64,000 bases of DNA. It comes from JAGQSZ01 sp049647585 (GTDB lineage: Bacteria; Actinomycetota; Acidimicrobiia; Acidimicrobiales; Microtrichaceae). Made by a program: the position numbers and the translations under genes. This document shows positions 33,990 through 41,800 of the stretch, one piece after another. The stretch lies in contig JBARXY010000041.1 of NCBI GenBank assembly GCA_049647585.1, positions 145,389-209,388 of the forward strand. The letters run 5' to 3'. The notes under the pieces are model-generated. The model was not told where the DNA came from, did not search any database, and saw nothing but the letters and a program-made list of their open reading frames with translations. The stretch's first letter is position 1, and each line of letters starts with the position of its first letter.

Positions 33990-34171
33990 GGGGTACGACC
34001 AAGCCTCACGTTCATCGTGAACTTGCGGACCGAACGTCCCGATGTCCTGCCGGGGCTGATCCCAGGTCGGTGGGACGTCGGGCCGTTCCTTTGCACCGAC
34101 TCGTTCGATCTGACGCACTGAGCGACGAGTCCGGTGGTCGAGGACGGCCTACATATGCTGGAATCCATCCC

Positions 34172-34648
34172 ATGGCCAAGAGACTTGAGATGGTTCGTGA
34201 CATCGCCGCTCCGCCCGAGGCGGTATACGCCGCTATTTCCGACGTGACCCGCATGGGTGAATGGTCCGAGGAATGCCATGCCTGTGAGTGGCACGAGGGT
34301 TTCGACGGCCCTGTCGTCGGTGCAACTTTCGAGGGTCATAACCGCAACGGCGATCGTGAGTGGACCAGTCAGGGCAAGGTGACAGAAGCCGAAGCGGGCC
34401 GTTCGTTCGTGTTCGAGTGCTACATGTTCGACTTCCACTTCTCGACGTGGGGATACCGAATCGAGCCCACGGCCGAAGGGTCCCGGGTTACGGAGTGGAC
34501 CGAGGACCTGCGACCTGAGTCGGCAATGGAGTTCAGCAAGAAGATGTCGGGAATCGACGACCGACAGGACCGCAATCGTCAGACAATCAGCGGAACGCTT
34601 GAGCGGCTTGCCAGAGAACTCGAGAGTGACTCCCGGCCGGTCAGCTGA
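34172..34648 (+). CDS. SRPBCC family protein
   Basis: 158 residues from the ATG at 34172. It reads LEMVRDIAAPPEAVYAAISD at the N-terminus and EWTEDLRPESAMEF near the C-terminus, a complete START-like fold of the polyketide cyclase/dehydrase group. The frame is open upstream, but the fold begins at this Met. No co-transcribed partner is evident, and the ligand is unknown. Confidence 0.8.
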   Translation: MAKRLEMVRDIAAPPEAVYAAISDVTRMGEWSEECHACEWHEGFDGPVVGATFEGHNRNGDREWTSQGKVTEAEAGRSFVFECYMFDFHFSTWGYRIEPTAEGSRVTEWTEDLRPESAMEFSKKMSGIDDRQDRNRQTISGTLERLARELESDSRPVS

Positions 34649-34713
34649 CTCGTTGAATCACAGCGTTTTCTAGTCAATACTGCTCTGGTCCGTTGCCGAC
34701 CGGTTGTGTCTCC

Positions 34714-35274
34714 CTACGGCGTCAACAACTTCTGCATCGCATAGTTGTGCAGGGCAACACCGTTCACTTCGAAGTCTCGTCGGCGGACCACTGTGAAGCC
34801 CTGCGTCTCGAAGAATCGTCGTGCCAACTCGCTCGCTTCGACGAATAGTCGTTCGACTCCGGAGCTCCTGGCGGACTCCTCCAGCCGTAGATACAGCATC
34901 GCTGCAACTCCAAGCCCGGCCCCATCCGGGTGCCGGTACAGGTGATCGATATGCCCGTCAGACTCCAGATCGGTGTATCCGAGCACCCGATCCGAGCCGT
35001 CCTCGGCCCCCGAAACGGCAACGGCGACGAACACCTCCCGCCCGTCGGACGCGTAGTTCTCGAAGAAGCTGGCATCGGGTCGGACGGGTGCCCACGCCTG
35101 CACCTGCTCTGCCGAGTAGTCGGTGATTGCGATTTCACGAACGGCGCGAAAGAAGATCTCGGCTAACTGGGCGGCATCGCCGTGCCGGTATTCCCGGACT
35201 CGGAATTTCCAGGCTCGGAATTTCCAGGCTCGATTTTCCGGGACGCTGTAGTGATCGTCGGAGCGATTACCCAC
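34714..35274 (-). CDS. GNAT family N-acetyltransferase
   Basis: 186 residues. GNAT fold: VREYRHGDAAQLAEIFFRAV at the start, the acetyl-CoA loop HPDGAGLGVAAMLYLRLEE (R/Q-x-x-G-x-G/A is degenerate as PDGAGLG), and FFETQGFTVVRR near the end. It transfers acetyl to an amine; substrate unknown. An 18 bp tandem duplication near the N-terminus encodes RAWKF twice (about 35203-35238). Confidence 0.85.
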   Translation of the reverse strand: MGNRSDDHYSVPENRAWKFRAWKFRVREYRHGDAAQLAEIFFRAVREIAITDYSAEQVQAWAPVRPDASFFENYASDGREVFVAVAVSGAEDGSDRVLGYTDLESDGHIDHLYRHPDGAGLGVAAMLYLRLEESARSSGVERLFVEASELARRFFETQGFTVVRRRDFEVNGVALHNYAMQKLLTP

Positions 35275-35385
35275 GGATTGACGCTACAGCGGGGGCACCG
35301 GGTACGGCGTTCTGAATTGAGGTGCCGGTCCTGTCGATGACCCGCCCGCTCCCCTACATTGCGCTTGGCGAAGCGGAAGGCAGAG

Positions 35386-35943
35386 ATGGCGAAACTCATT
35401 TACATGGCGCTCACCTCACTCGACGGTTACACCGAGGACTCGGGAGGATCCTTCGACTGGGCAGTTCCCGACGCCGAGGTGCACGCCTATGTCAACGACC
35501 TCGAAGCCAACATCGGTACCGATCTTTACGGCCGACGCATGTACGAGACGATGGCTGTCTGGCAGACCGTCGGTGACGAACCTGATGTCTCCCAGGTCGA
35601 ATTGGACTTTGCCGAAGCTTGGAGGGAAAGGAACAAGGTCGTCTACTCCCGAACTCTCGATGAGGTGCGGACCCCACGCACCCTTCTCGAACGTGATTTC
35701 GACCCGGACAAGGTCGACCATCTGAAACGGACCACCAAGGGTGACCTCAGCATCAGCGGCCCGACATTGGCTCGCCACGCATTCGCTGCCGGGCTGATTG
35801 ACGAGATCCACCTCTTGGTGTTTCCGGTGACCGTGGGCAGCGGCAAGGCAGCCTTGCCTGACGGCCTCCGATTGGACCTGACGCTGCTCGACATCCGAGG
35901 TTTCGAAAGTGGGGTGGTCCACCTGCACTACCAGGTCGTCTGA
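35386..35943 (+). CDS. Dihydrofolate reductase-like (RibD C-terminal) protein
   Basis: 185 residues from the ATG at 35386 (ggaagg upstream). DHFR/RibD_C fold: LIYMALTSLDGYTEDSGGSF, YGRRMYETMAVW, and DEIHLLVFPVTVGSGKAALP near the C-terminus. Stand-alone members bind NADPH; their substrates are mostly unknown. Its 3' end overlaps the convergent gene by 16 bases. Confidence 0.85.
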   Translation: MAKLIYMALTSLDGYTEDSGGSFDWAVPDAEVHAYVNDLEANIGTDLYGRRMYETMAVWQTVGDEPDVSQVELDFAEAWRERNKVVYSRTLDEVRTPRTLLERDFDPDKVDHLKRTTKGDLSISGPTLARHAFAAGLIDEIHLLVFPVTVGSGKAALPDGLRLDLTLLDIRGFESGVVHLHYQVV

Positions 35944-36617
35944 CTCCTTCGGCCCGCAATCAGTTGTATCGACAGCGCTGTCAGCAGGCCCAACAGACCG
36001 ACTAGTCCCAGGCCCAGCCCGATCAAGGTCGCCACCCGCACCCTTGCAGATCGTGCTTCTTCGCATGAGCTGAAGCCCATGTCTTGTGCGTGGAATGCCT
36101 CGAGGGAGTCCGTGTCACCTTCCTCGTATGTGACCATGAGGGTTGAAAGTTTCGAACTCGGTAGAGCGACCTCTCGCCCGTAGCAGCCGTTCGAGACAAA
36201 CACTGACCACCTCTCCGGCAGCGGCAGCCTCAAGTCTGTGGTCTCGGTGAATCCCGCAGGTGTGGCCCCAACCGTGACCGGTCCAACCCAGTCCTCATCA
36301 ACGTCGTCAGTTCTCTCTATGCCCCACAGCACGACACGATCTTCCGAGGCCGGCCATTCACCTTCGACGATCTGGAGCTGCCGGAGCGCATCGGCAGTCA
36401 GCGGACCAGTCTCGATGGAGACCTGTCCATCGTTGGTCTCGGCGAAGGCGACGCTGCCTGCGAGGGGGCTGCAGGGAACGAACACACAGACGCCATCGAT
36501 CGCGACCACGGGTGCAAAGGCGAGTGCTGTCCCCAGGACGAGCAGGCTTATGCTGATCCGCTTCAACCAGGGCGCCCAGGACCATGCCTTGGGCATGTCG
36601 CCGAAAGTCTTCCCCAT
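35928..36617 (-). CDS. Bitopic membrane protein of unknown function
   Basis: 229 residues from the ATG at 36617. One membrane helix at ~17-37 (ISISLLVLGTALAFAPVVA) and one near the C-terminus ~195-220 (LIGLGLGLVGLLGLLTALSI), enclosing a ~150-residue extracytoplasmic domain with paired Cys residues that could form disulfides (CVFVPC, NGCYG, SSCEE). No family recognised. Confidence 0.65.
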   Translation of the reverse strand: MGKTFGDMPKAWSWAPWLKRISISLLVLGTALAFAPVVAIDGVCVFVPCSPLAGSVAFAETNDGQVSIETGPLTADALRQLQIVEGEWPASEDRVVLWGIERTDDVDEDWVGPVTVGATPAGFTETTDLRLPLPERWSVFVSNGCYGREVALPSSKLSTLMVTYEEGDTDSLEAFHAQDMGFSSCEEARSARVRVATLIGLGLGLVGLLGLLTALSIQLIAGRRSQTTW

Positions 36618-36693
36618 GGATCGTGACTCTAGAGCCCAAACCGATTGTGTCTGTTGGAGACTGCCAAGTCGTCCCGGCTGAGCAGGCCATCCC

Positions 36694-37119
36694 TCAGAAA
36701 TCCGGCAACGTGAGTGACCCATCCTCGGCGAGTGTGAATCCGGGGTTGTAGGCCACCTCCCAGACGTGACCGTCAGGATCTCGGAAATACGCGGCGTATC
36801 CCCCGTAGAACGTGTCGCTCGGACTCTTCGTGATCTCCGCGCCGGCGTCCCTGGCTACTTCGATCAACCGGTCGACTTCTCCACGGGTGCGGACGTTGTG
36901 AGCGAGTGCGATTCCGCCGAAAGTCGCATTGCCGTCGTCCCTGATCCCTGCGTCGTCTGCCAGCTTCTCGCGAGCCCAGAGCACAACGGCGAGCCCTCCG
37001 GCTTGGAAGAAGACCGTCTCCTCGACCTCCTGACCTTGCCAGCCCAACTGCTCATAGAACCTGAGTGACGCGTCAACGTCCGCCACCCCGAGTGTTATCA
37101 AACTGATGCGTTGATCCAT
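36694..37119 (-). CDS. VOC (glyoxalase/bleomycin-resistance) family protein
   Basis: 141 residues from the ATG at 37119. Two beta-alpha-beta modules: ISLITLGVADVDASLRFYEQ and then GGYAAYFRDPDGHVWEVAYN, with the metal-binding Glu of WEVAYNP present. Members include glyoxalases, dioxygenases and drug-binding proteins; the substrate is unknown. It lies 50 bases downstream of the ADP-ribosylglycohydrolase-phosphatase gene on the same strand. Confidence 0.85.
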   Translation of the reverse strand: MDQRISLITLGVADVDASLRFYEQLGWQGQEVEETVFFQAGGLAVVLWAREKLADDAGIRDDGNATFGGIALAHNVRTRGEVDRLIEVARDAGAEITKSPSDTFYGGYAAYFRDPDGHVWEVAYNPGFTLAEDGSLTLPDF

Positions 37120-37169
37120 CACACGACGGTAACGCCCCGCCAACCGATGCGGACGTCTCCCCGGTCTGT

Positions 37170-38645
37170 CTAGCTGCTCTCTGGCGAGGCCGTCCTCCAC
37201 CGTCGACGAATAATGTCGGCCTGTTGTGAGTTCTCGGGCGAAGGCCGTTGGCTCTTCCTAGTACCTGACCGAAGCTGGGCAATGCTGGCAAGTGCGCCCT
37301 CGGCGCTCAACCCATCGTCGACGAGAACGACGCCAGCCACGGTGCCGGTCCGGCCGACGCCGCCCCAGCAGTGGAAGTACACCCCGCCCCGCTGACGTGC
37401 ATCCCGAATCGTGTCCAAGATGTCGTCATATGCATGGACTTCCAGTGTGCCCATGTCCGGGATTGGATGATGGATTCGTCGCAGGTCCAGGTCTCGATAT
37501 TGGGCCACTTGCCGGACGAGGTGTTCGTAGGGGTCCAGCCGGTCCTGGTCAGTGGTCAGGTCGACGAATGTACGAATTCCATTGTCGACCAGCAGGTTGA
37601 TCCGCTGGATCGCCTCTTGCTCATCGCGGTGACCGGGATACTCGCCGGCGAGTATCCCGGTCGTCAGCCAGTACCCGTGGACAACGGCGTCGTGAGGCCA
37701 AGTATCGGACGCCTCGTTCCCGGCTCCTATGTCGAAGAGCCTGCTAGCGATGCCGGCTATCCGCTCGTGGTTGCAGATTCGATGACGCCATTGAGCCGGA
37801 ATGCCAGACTCGCCCCAGCGCGCGCCTGCGAGTTGGCCGGCGATGGCGGCGGTGGTGTCGGCATCGTCGCCGAGGTTGGCGGCACGCAACACCGCATCAC
37901 GGAAATCGGCGGCACCTGCGACGGACCATATGGCTGCCTCGAGGGCGTCGACCACGTACCCACTGCCCCTGATCGCCGGTGGTTCCTTCCCTGCCCATGA
38001 GCCCCGGGTAACTGCTTCGACCCTTGGGTCGAGAGGCCCGAACTGCCAGAAGTCATCAGCCAAGACTCCCTCCGCCGGTCGGCCGTTGATGAGCGCGGCG
38101 ATCATCGCCCCGTACACCCGACAGGAGTCGACGGGCCGCGAGGCGGGGTGCGTCGTCCGGCTCGATTCCCCCGAACGTTCGGCAGCCTCGGAAGGGTCGG
38201 CGTGCCAGCGGATCGGCACCGCGGCCAGGCGCATGAGCGAGCCGTTCGCGGCACTTTCCTGGTCGACGACCTGATCGGTGACTTCGCCCGTTCGCTCGAA
38301 GCGGCTGAGCGCGGCAGTGGTGGTCCCGCCGATGTCGAAGCAGGACCCGGTTGAGGACCAGTAGCCGTTGTTACGCCATGCGACATAACGACGAAGCTGG
38401 TCCGCTGGGTCCAGTTGATGGAGGTCCAAGATGGATTCCGCCAGGCACATTGCCATGGAGGTGTCGTCGGTCCACTGACCCGGTTTCAGGTGGAAGGGAC
38501 CGCCGCCCACCATGTCGGTGATGGGTGTGAACGATCCGGGCGGTTTGAACTCGAGCGTGGTGCCCACCGCGTCACCCACTGCCAGGCCGACCAGCGCTCC
38601 CATCGCCCTGTCGCGCTTCGAGGTACCACTCGCGGTCTGCTCCAT
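37170..38645 (-). CDS. ADP-ribosylglycohydrolase fused to dual-specificity phosphatase
   Basis: 491 residues from the ATG at 38645 (ggaagg upstream; a GTG precedes it by one codon). Residues ~10-300 are a DraG/ARH domain: AVGDAVGTTLEF, WTDDTSMAMCLAES (metal Asp pair), and LGDDADTTAAIAG. Residues ~330-475 are a protein-tyrosine/dual-specificity phosphatase: GIRTFVDLTTDQD, then HCWGGVGRTGTVAG with the complete H-C-x5-R signature at ~425. The pair suggests removal of ADP-ribose and phosphate from the same or related substrates; the true substrate is unknown. Confidence 0.9.
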   Translation of the reverse strand: MEQTASGTSKRDRAMGALVGLAVGDAVGTTLEFKPPGSFTPITDMVGGGPFHLKPGQWTDDTSMAMCLAESILDLHQLDPADQLRRYVAWRNNGYWSSTGSCFDIGGTTTAALSRFERTGEVTDQVVDQESAANGSLMRLAAVPIRWHADPSEAAERSGESSRTTHPASRPVDSCRVYGAMIAALINGRPAEGVLADDFWQFGPLDPRVEAVTRGSWAGKEPPAIRGSGYVVDALEAAIWSVAGAADFRDAVLRAANLGDDADTTAAIAGQLAGARWGESGIPAQWRHRICNHERIAGIASRLFDIGAGNEASDTWPHDAVVHGYWLTTGILAGEYPGHRDEQEAIQRINLLVDNGIRTFVDLTTDQDRLDPYEHLVRQVAQYRDLDLRRIHHPIPDMGTLEVHAYDDILDTIRDARQRGGVYFHCWGGVGRTGTVAGVVLVDDGLSAEGALASIAQLRSGTRKSQRPSPENSQQADIIRRRWRTASPESS

Positions 38646-38842
38646 CACTCCATCCTTCCGGGCGCCATTTGTTTCTGGCCTCGGTCACCCTGCGAGACAA
38701 TCATTGCGGTTCGGTGTGACAGTGAGCAGCGGGTTCGCAATCCAGGACAAATCTGATCACACCACCCAGGCCAGTCGGCAGCGTCGTGGCGGCGGTACGC
38801 CACTTCGGTGGGCCAGCGGATGCGACTGGCTAGATTCCTGAC

Positions 38843-39298
38843 ATGCCGGCAACCGATGACTTTCGACTTATCGAGAAGCTGATCTACGCCTACGCGGATC
38901 AGATCGACGCAGGCAACTTTGCCGGAGTAGCCAGACTGTTCCGACATGGTCGTATCCAGGCTGCGCCGGGGTTCCTCGTTCGGGGAGAAGAGTCGGTACT
39001 GAAGCTCTATGAGAGTTCGACACGTCTGTACGAGGACGGCACTCCTCGTACTCGACACGTCACAACCAACGTGGTGGTGGAGTTCGAAGGCACCACCGAG
39101 CCAGCCCAATCCGCCAGTGCCCGGTCCTACTTCACGGTCTTCCAACAGACCGAAGAGCTCCCCCTCCAAGCCATCATCGCTGGCCACTACAGCGACAGCT
39201 TCCAACGCGTCGACACAGAATGGTGCTTCGATACTCGGGAGATTTTCGTCGATCTCACCGGTGACCTGAGCAAGCACCTGCTGTTCGAACTCGGCTAG
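38843..39298 (+). CDS. SnoaL-like NTF2-fold protein
   Basis: 151 residues. N-terminal helix LIEKLIYAYADQIDAGNFAG followed by LFRHGRI, a barrel strand pattern, and RTRHVTTNVVVEFEG, matching SnoaL_4 nuclear-transport-factor-2 proteins. Such folds host cyclases, dehydratases or simple ligand binding. Function unknown. Convergent with the Nei gene, 12 bases apart. Confidence 0.85.
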   Translation: MPATDDFRLIEKLIYAYADQIDAGNFAGVARLFRHGRIQAAPGFLVRGEESVLKLYESSTRLYEDGTPRTRHVTTNVVVEFEGTTEPAQSASARSYFTVFQQTEELPLQAIIAGHYSDSFQRVDTEWCFDTREIFVDLTGDLSKHLLFELG

Positions 39299-39310
39299 AT
39301 CCCCTTAGAG

Positions 39311-40114
39311 CTAGTCCTGACACCCGGGACACCAGTAGACGACGCGTCCGTTCTCGCTCTTGTTGTTCCAACGGACCGGTCCGCCGCATCGTCGACATTG
39401 CGCCCTCCGTCGACCGTAAACGGCAAGGCCGCCCGGAACCGTCGTTCGGCGGCGTGTGGTCAGGTTCGCCCTGAGCAATTTCGCAGAGGTGACAATCAGC
39501 TCAGCTCGCAACCCGGCCGGCACCTCACCGAGAGTTCGAAACGGCGAAACGTGACACGCCCAGCAGACCTCCGAGCGGTAGACGTTGCCGACCCCATTGG
39601 CTACCCGCTGGTCCAACAGAACATCGCCGATTGCCCTATCCGGAGATGAGACTTCGTCCATCCTGTCGACACACCTGCGAATGATCTCCGGCGAGAGTTC
39701 CTTCGCAGTTCCCTCCAGCGGAGCGGCCAGATCCGGACCGAGATGACCCATGGGGTCGGCGCTGCCACCGAGTCGAGTCGTCGGAAACGTCCTCATCACC
39801 GGCGCTGCGAAACACACCGCAACTCGCTCCGGGACCTCGATGACACAACGGGCCAGGTATTCGGGCTTCCTCCAACGCTCACCCGGGTCATAGAGGTGCC
39901 AGGAGCCGGTCATCCGCATGTGCGTCTCAAGGGTCAATCCGCCGGAGAATCGGATCAGCAGATGCTTCCCAACTGCCTCGACCGCCTCGATCGCTTCGCC
40001 CAGCCTGGGCCTGGTGCCCGTCAGCCGGTCGGCGGTGAAGCGAGTCAGTTGCTGTCCCACAAGCGCCGGTCGCAGGCGGGTGGCAGCCTTGTGGATGGTG
40101 TCGCCCTCTGGCAC
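39311..40114 (-). CDS. Fpg/Nei family DNA glycosylase (Nei2-like endonuclease VIII)
   Basis: 267 residues. The second of two GTG codons (40114) is chosen so that the catalytic N-terminal Pro is residue 2 followed by Glu (VPEGDTIHKAA). Also present are the helix-two-turn-helix region (VLLDQRVANGVGNVYRSEV) and the C-terminal zinc finger (CRRCGG ... CPGC). The enzyme excises oxidised bases and cuts the strand by beta,delta-elimination. Close to mycobacterial Nei2. Confidence 0.9.
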   Translation of the reverse strand: MPEGDTIHKAATRLRPALVGQQLTRFTADRLTGTRPRLGEAIEAVEAVGKHLLIRFSGGLTLETHMRMTGSWHLYDPGERWRKPEYLARCVIEVPERVAVCFAAPVMRTFPTTRLGGSADPMGHLGPDLAAPLEGTAKELSPEIIRRCVDRMDEVSSPDRAIGDVLLDQRVANGVGNVYRSEVCWACHVSPFRTLGEVPAGLRAELIVTSAKLLRANLTTRRRTTVPGGLAVYGRRRAQCRRCGGPVRWNNKSENGRVVYWCPGCQD

Positions 40115-40225
40115 CACACGAGTCTGCCATCAGCGCTTCGGCTACAGACCGCGACCCATTCACGGCGAGTCCGATGTCCACTCATGTAGCAGTCACCGCC
40201 GGTGGATCGCTCACTGCCGGGTTAG

Positions 40226-40978
40226 TCAGACGGTGGCGCTCATGATCATCGGTGTCGTCGGCTTATCCGATCCCCCCGCCGGTTCGATGGTCACTCCCAC
40301 GACATCGCCGGGCGCAAGGTCGACGTCGATCGACTTGTGGACGACACCGTCGGGGTCGGGGCTGAACATGCCGACGTTCTTGGCGCTATCGCCGCGGACG
40401 TGCCAGAACTCATAGACGTGGCCCTCTGGTGGCGACGCCATGTCGTCGGCCATGACCATCGCCTTGCGTTCCGATGACGAGAACAGAAGTACCGCAGTCG
40501 GCTCGCCGGCAGCACCTAAGCGCAGCATCTCCATGTCCGGCATATTGACCAGATCAACGATGTCCTGGGTGGGCCTCGCAGCCTCTTCCGGTTCGGACCC
40601 GCTTCCTGAACCGACCAGGTACCCGCCCAGACCGATCAGCCCTACCAGAACTACTGCCGCCGCAACGGATGCGAGCCGAACAAGGATGCGTGACCGACCT
40701 CTGGATGCGATCACGTCAAGGCGGACCGGCTCCTGACGAATGTCGCCGAGTCTGCTGAGGACCTCGCCTCTCAGAGCGGTGGAGGGCTGGTCAGAACTCA
40801 AGGCCGCCAACCGTGCGGCGGTCTCATGGAAACCGGCTACTTCCTCACCCGCCTCGGGATTTACCTCCAGATGCCGCTCGAAGCGGCGAAGGTCGTCTCC
40901 TTCGAGCGCGTCCAGAGCGAAAAGGCCCGAGAGTCCCGCAGTGTCGAAGTCTTCATCGGGATTGAAATCGTCGCTCAT
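40226..40978 (-). CDS. rskA: Anti-sigma-K factor (RskA family)
   Basis: 250 residues. N-terminal cytoplasmic anti-sigma part (LSGLFALDALEGDDLRRFERHL), one membrane helix at ~105-126 (VRLASVAAAVVLVGLIGLGGYL), and an extracytoplasmic RskA C-terminal domain ending KPTTPMIMSATV. It holds its sigma factor at the membrane until proteolysis releases it. The start overlaps the sigma stop (ATGA), so the two are made in balance. Confidence 0.9.
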   Translation of the reverse strand: MSDDFNPDEDFDTAGLSGLFALDALEGDDLRRFERHLEVNPEAGEEVAGFHETAARLAALSSDQPSTALRGEVLSRLGDIRQEPVRLDVIASRGRSRILVRLASVAAAVVLVGLIGLGGYLVGSGSGSEPEEAARPTQDIVDLVNMPDMEMLRLGAAGEPTAVLLFSSSERKAMVMADDMASPPEGHVYEFWHVRGDSAKNVGMFSPDPDGVVHKSIDVDLAPGDVVGVTIEPAGGSDKPTTPMIMSATV

Positions 40979-41586
40979 CGAGACACCTCCAGACCATCAC
41001 GAAGTCGGATCAGGCCATCACGAATTCGTGTCTTCACCGTTCCGAGTGGCAGATCCAACGTTGCAGCCACCTCGCTGTGGCTGTAGCCGCTGAAGAAGGC
41101 GAGCTCTATCGATTCACGCTGTGTGGGTGTGAGCTGGTCCATTGCCTTGCTCACACGTCCCTGCTCCAAGGCATCCTCGGTCAGCACGGCGGGGTCCGGC
41201 GAGGTCTCTGGGCGTTCACGCGATGACACCTTCTGCTCCCGGGACCGGGACGCCTCCTCGGAACGGACGCAGTCGACAGCCCGCCTGTGGGCCACGGTGA
41301 GGGCCCACGACATTGCGGATCCTCGCTGGGATGAATAGCGAGGCGCTGTTCTCCACAGTTCGAGCATCACTTCCTGGGTCACCTCCTCGGATCTTGCTGG
41401 ATCCCTGAGTACCGATCTGATGAGTCCGAAGACCCTGCCGACGGCCACGTCGTAGAACTCGCCGAAAGCAACCTCATCACCGCTTGCGGCCCTGGCGAGA
41501 AGCTCGTCAGGATCGGTGCCTTTACGGCGTCGAGCCTCTGCCCGGAGCATGAACACCTGTCCATCGTATTGTCGATCAGAGTCCAT
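40975..41586 (-). CDS. sigK: ECF sigma factor, SigK-like
   Basis: 203 residues from the ATG at 41586, the start fixed by a promoter whose -10 lies only nine bases upstream. Region 2 (EFYDVAVGRVFGLIRSVLRD, EEVTQEVMLELW) and region 4 (LTPTQRESIELAFFSGYSHS, LPLGTVKTRIRDG) are intact. It directs RNA polymerase to CCAATCC/CGAA promoters (inference from three matching sites here, one its own). Partner gene rskA follows with a four-base overlap. Confidence 0.9.
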   Translation of the reverse strand: MDSDRQYDGQVFMLRAEARRRKGTDPDELLARAASGDEVAFGEFYDVAVGRVFGLIRSVLRDPARSEEVTQEVMLELWRTAPRYSSQRGSAMSWALTVAHRRAVDCVRSEEASRSREQKVSSRERPETSPDPAVLTEDALEQGRVSKAMDQLTPTQRESIELAFFSGYSHSEVAATLDLPLGTVKTRIRDGLIRLRDGLEVSR

Positions 41587-41595
41587 CCACCTGAT

Positions 41596-41623
41596 GTTCG
41601 CCACGGGCAGCGGATTGGATTGG
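41596..41623 (-). promoter_or_regulatory. SigK-type promoter for sigK itself
   Basis: On the minus strand CCAATCC (41623-41617), 16-base spacer, CGAAC (41600-41596), then nine bases to the ATG. It implies autoregulation and a leaderless or near-leaderless transcript. The same motif and spacing recur at 41763 and 43491. Confidence 0.75.
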
Positions 41624-41694
41624 AAGAACCTGCGAGCAGGCCTGAAATCTTCCGTGAGACGGTCGGCGGATCGGAGCAACGAGTGACCCGCCCT

Positions 41695-41757
41695 ACGACA
41701 GGCAACGGGTGACCGGCCTGACGACAGGCGACGGGTGACCGGCCTGACGACGGCAAT
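41695..41757. repeat. 26 bp tandem repeat between divergent SigK promoters
   Basis: Two near-perfect copies of ACGACAGGCAACGGGTGACC plus GGCCTG (41695-41720, 41721-41746), with partial copies on each side. Located between the divergent sigK and oxidoreductase promoters, so it could be bound by a regulator. Confidence 0.8.
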
Positions 41758-41762
41758 CCGGT

Positions 41763-41791
41763 CCAATCCAATCTTGCCTCGGCAACGAATC
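41763..41791 (+). promoter_or_regulatory. SigK-type promoter for the molybdopterin oxidoreductase
   Basis: CCAATCC (41763-41769), 16-base spacer, CGAATC (41786-41791), then nine bases to the ATG at 41801, again predicting a leaderless transcript. Confidence 0.75.
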
Positions 41792-41800
41792 ACCCTCGAC

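Noticed and set aside
33857..34171. N-terminal extension of the SRPBCC protein at 34172
   Set aside because: It overlaps the stress membrane gene in another frame, is rich in Arg/His, and the SRPBCC fold begins at the internal Met.
41735..41800. Longer start for the molybdopterin oxidoreductase
   Set aside because: It would begin upstream of the SigK promoter elements; the ATG at 41801 lies nine bases after the -10.
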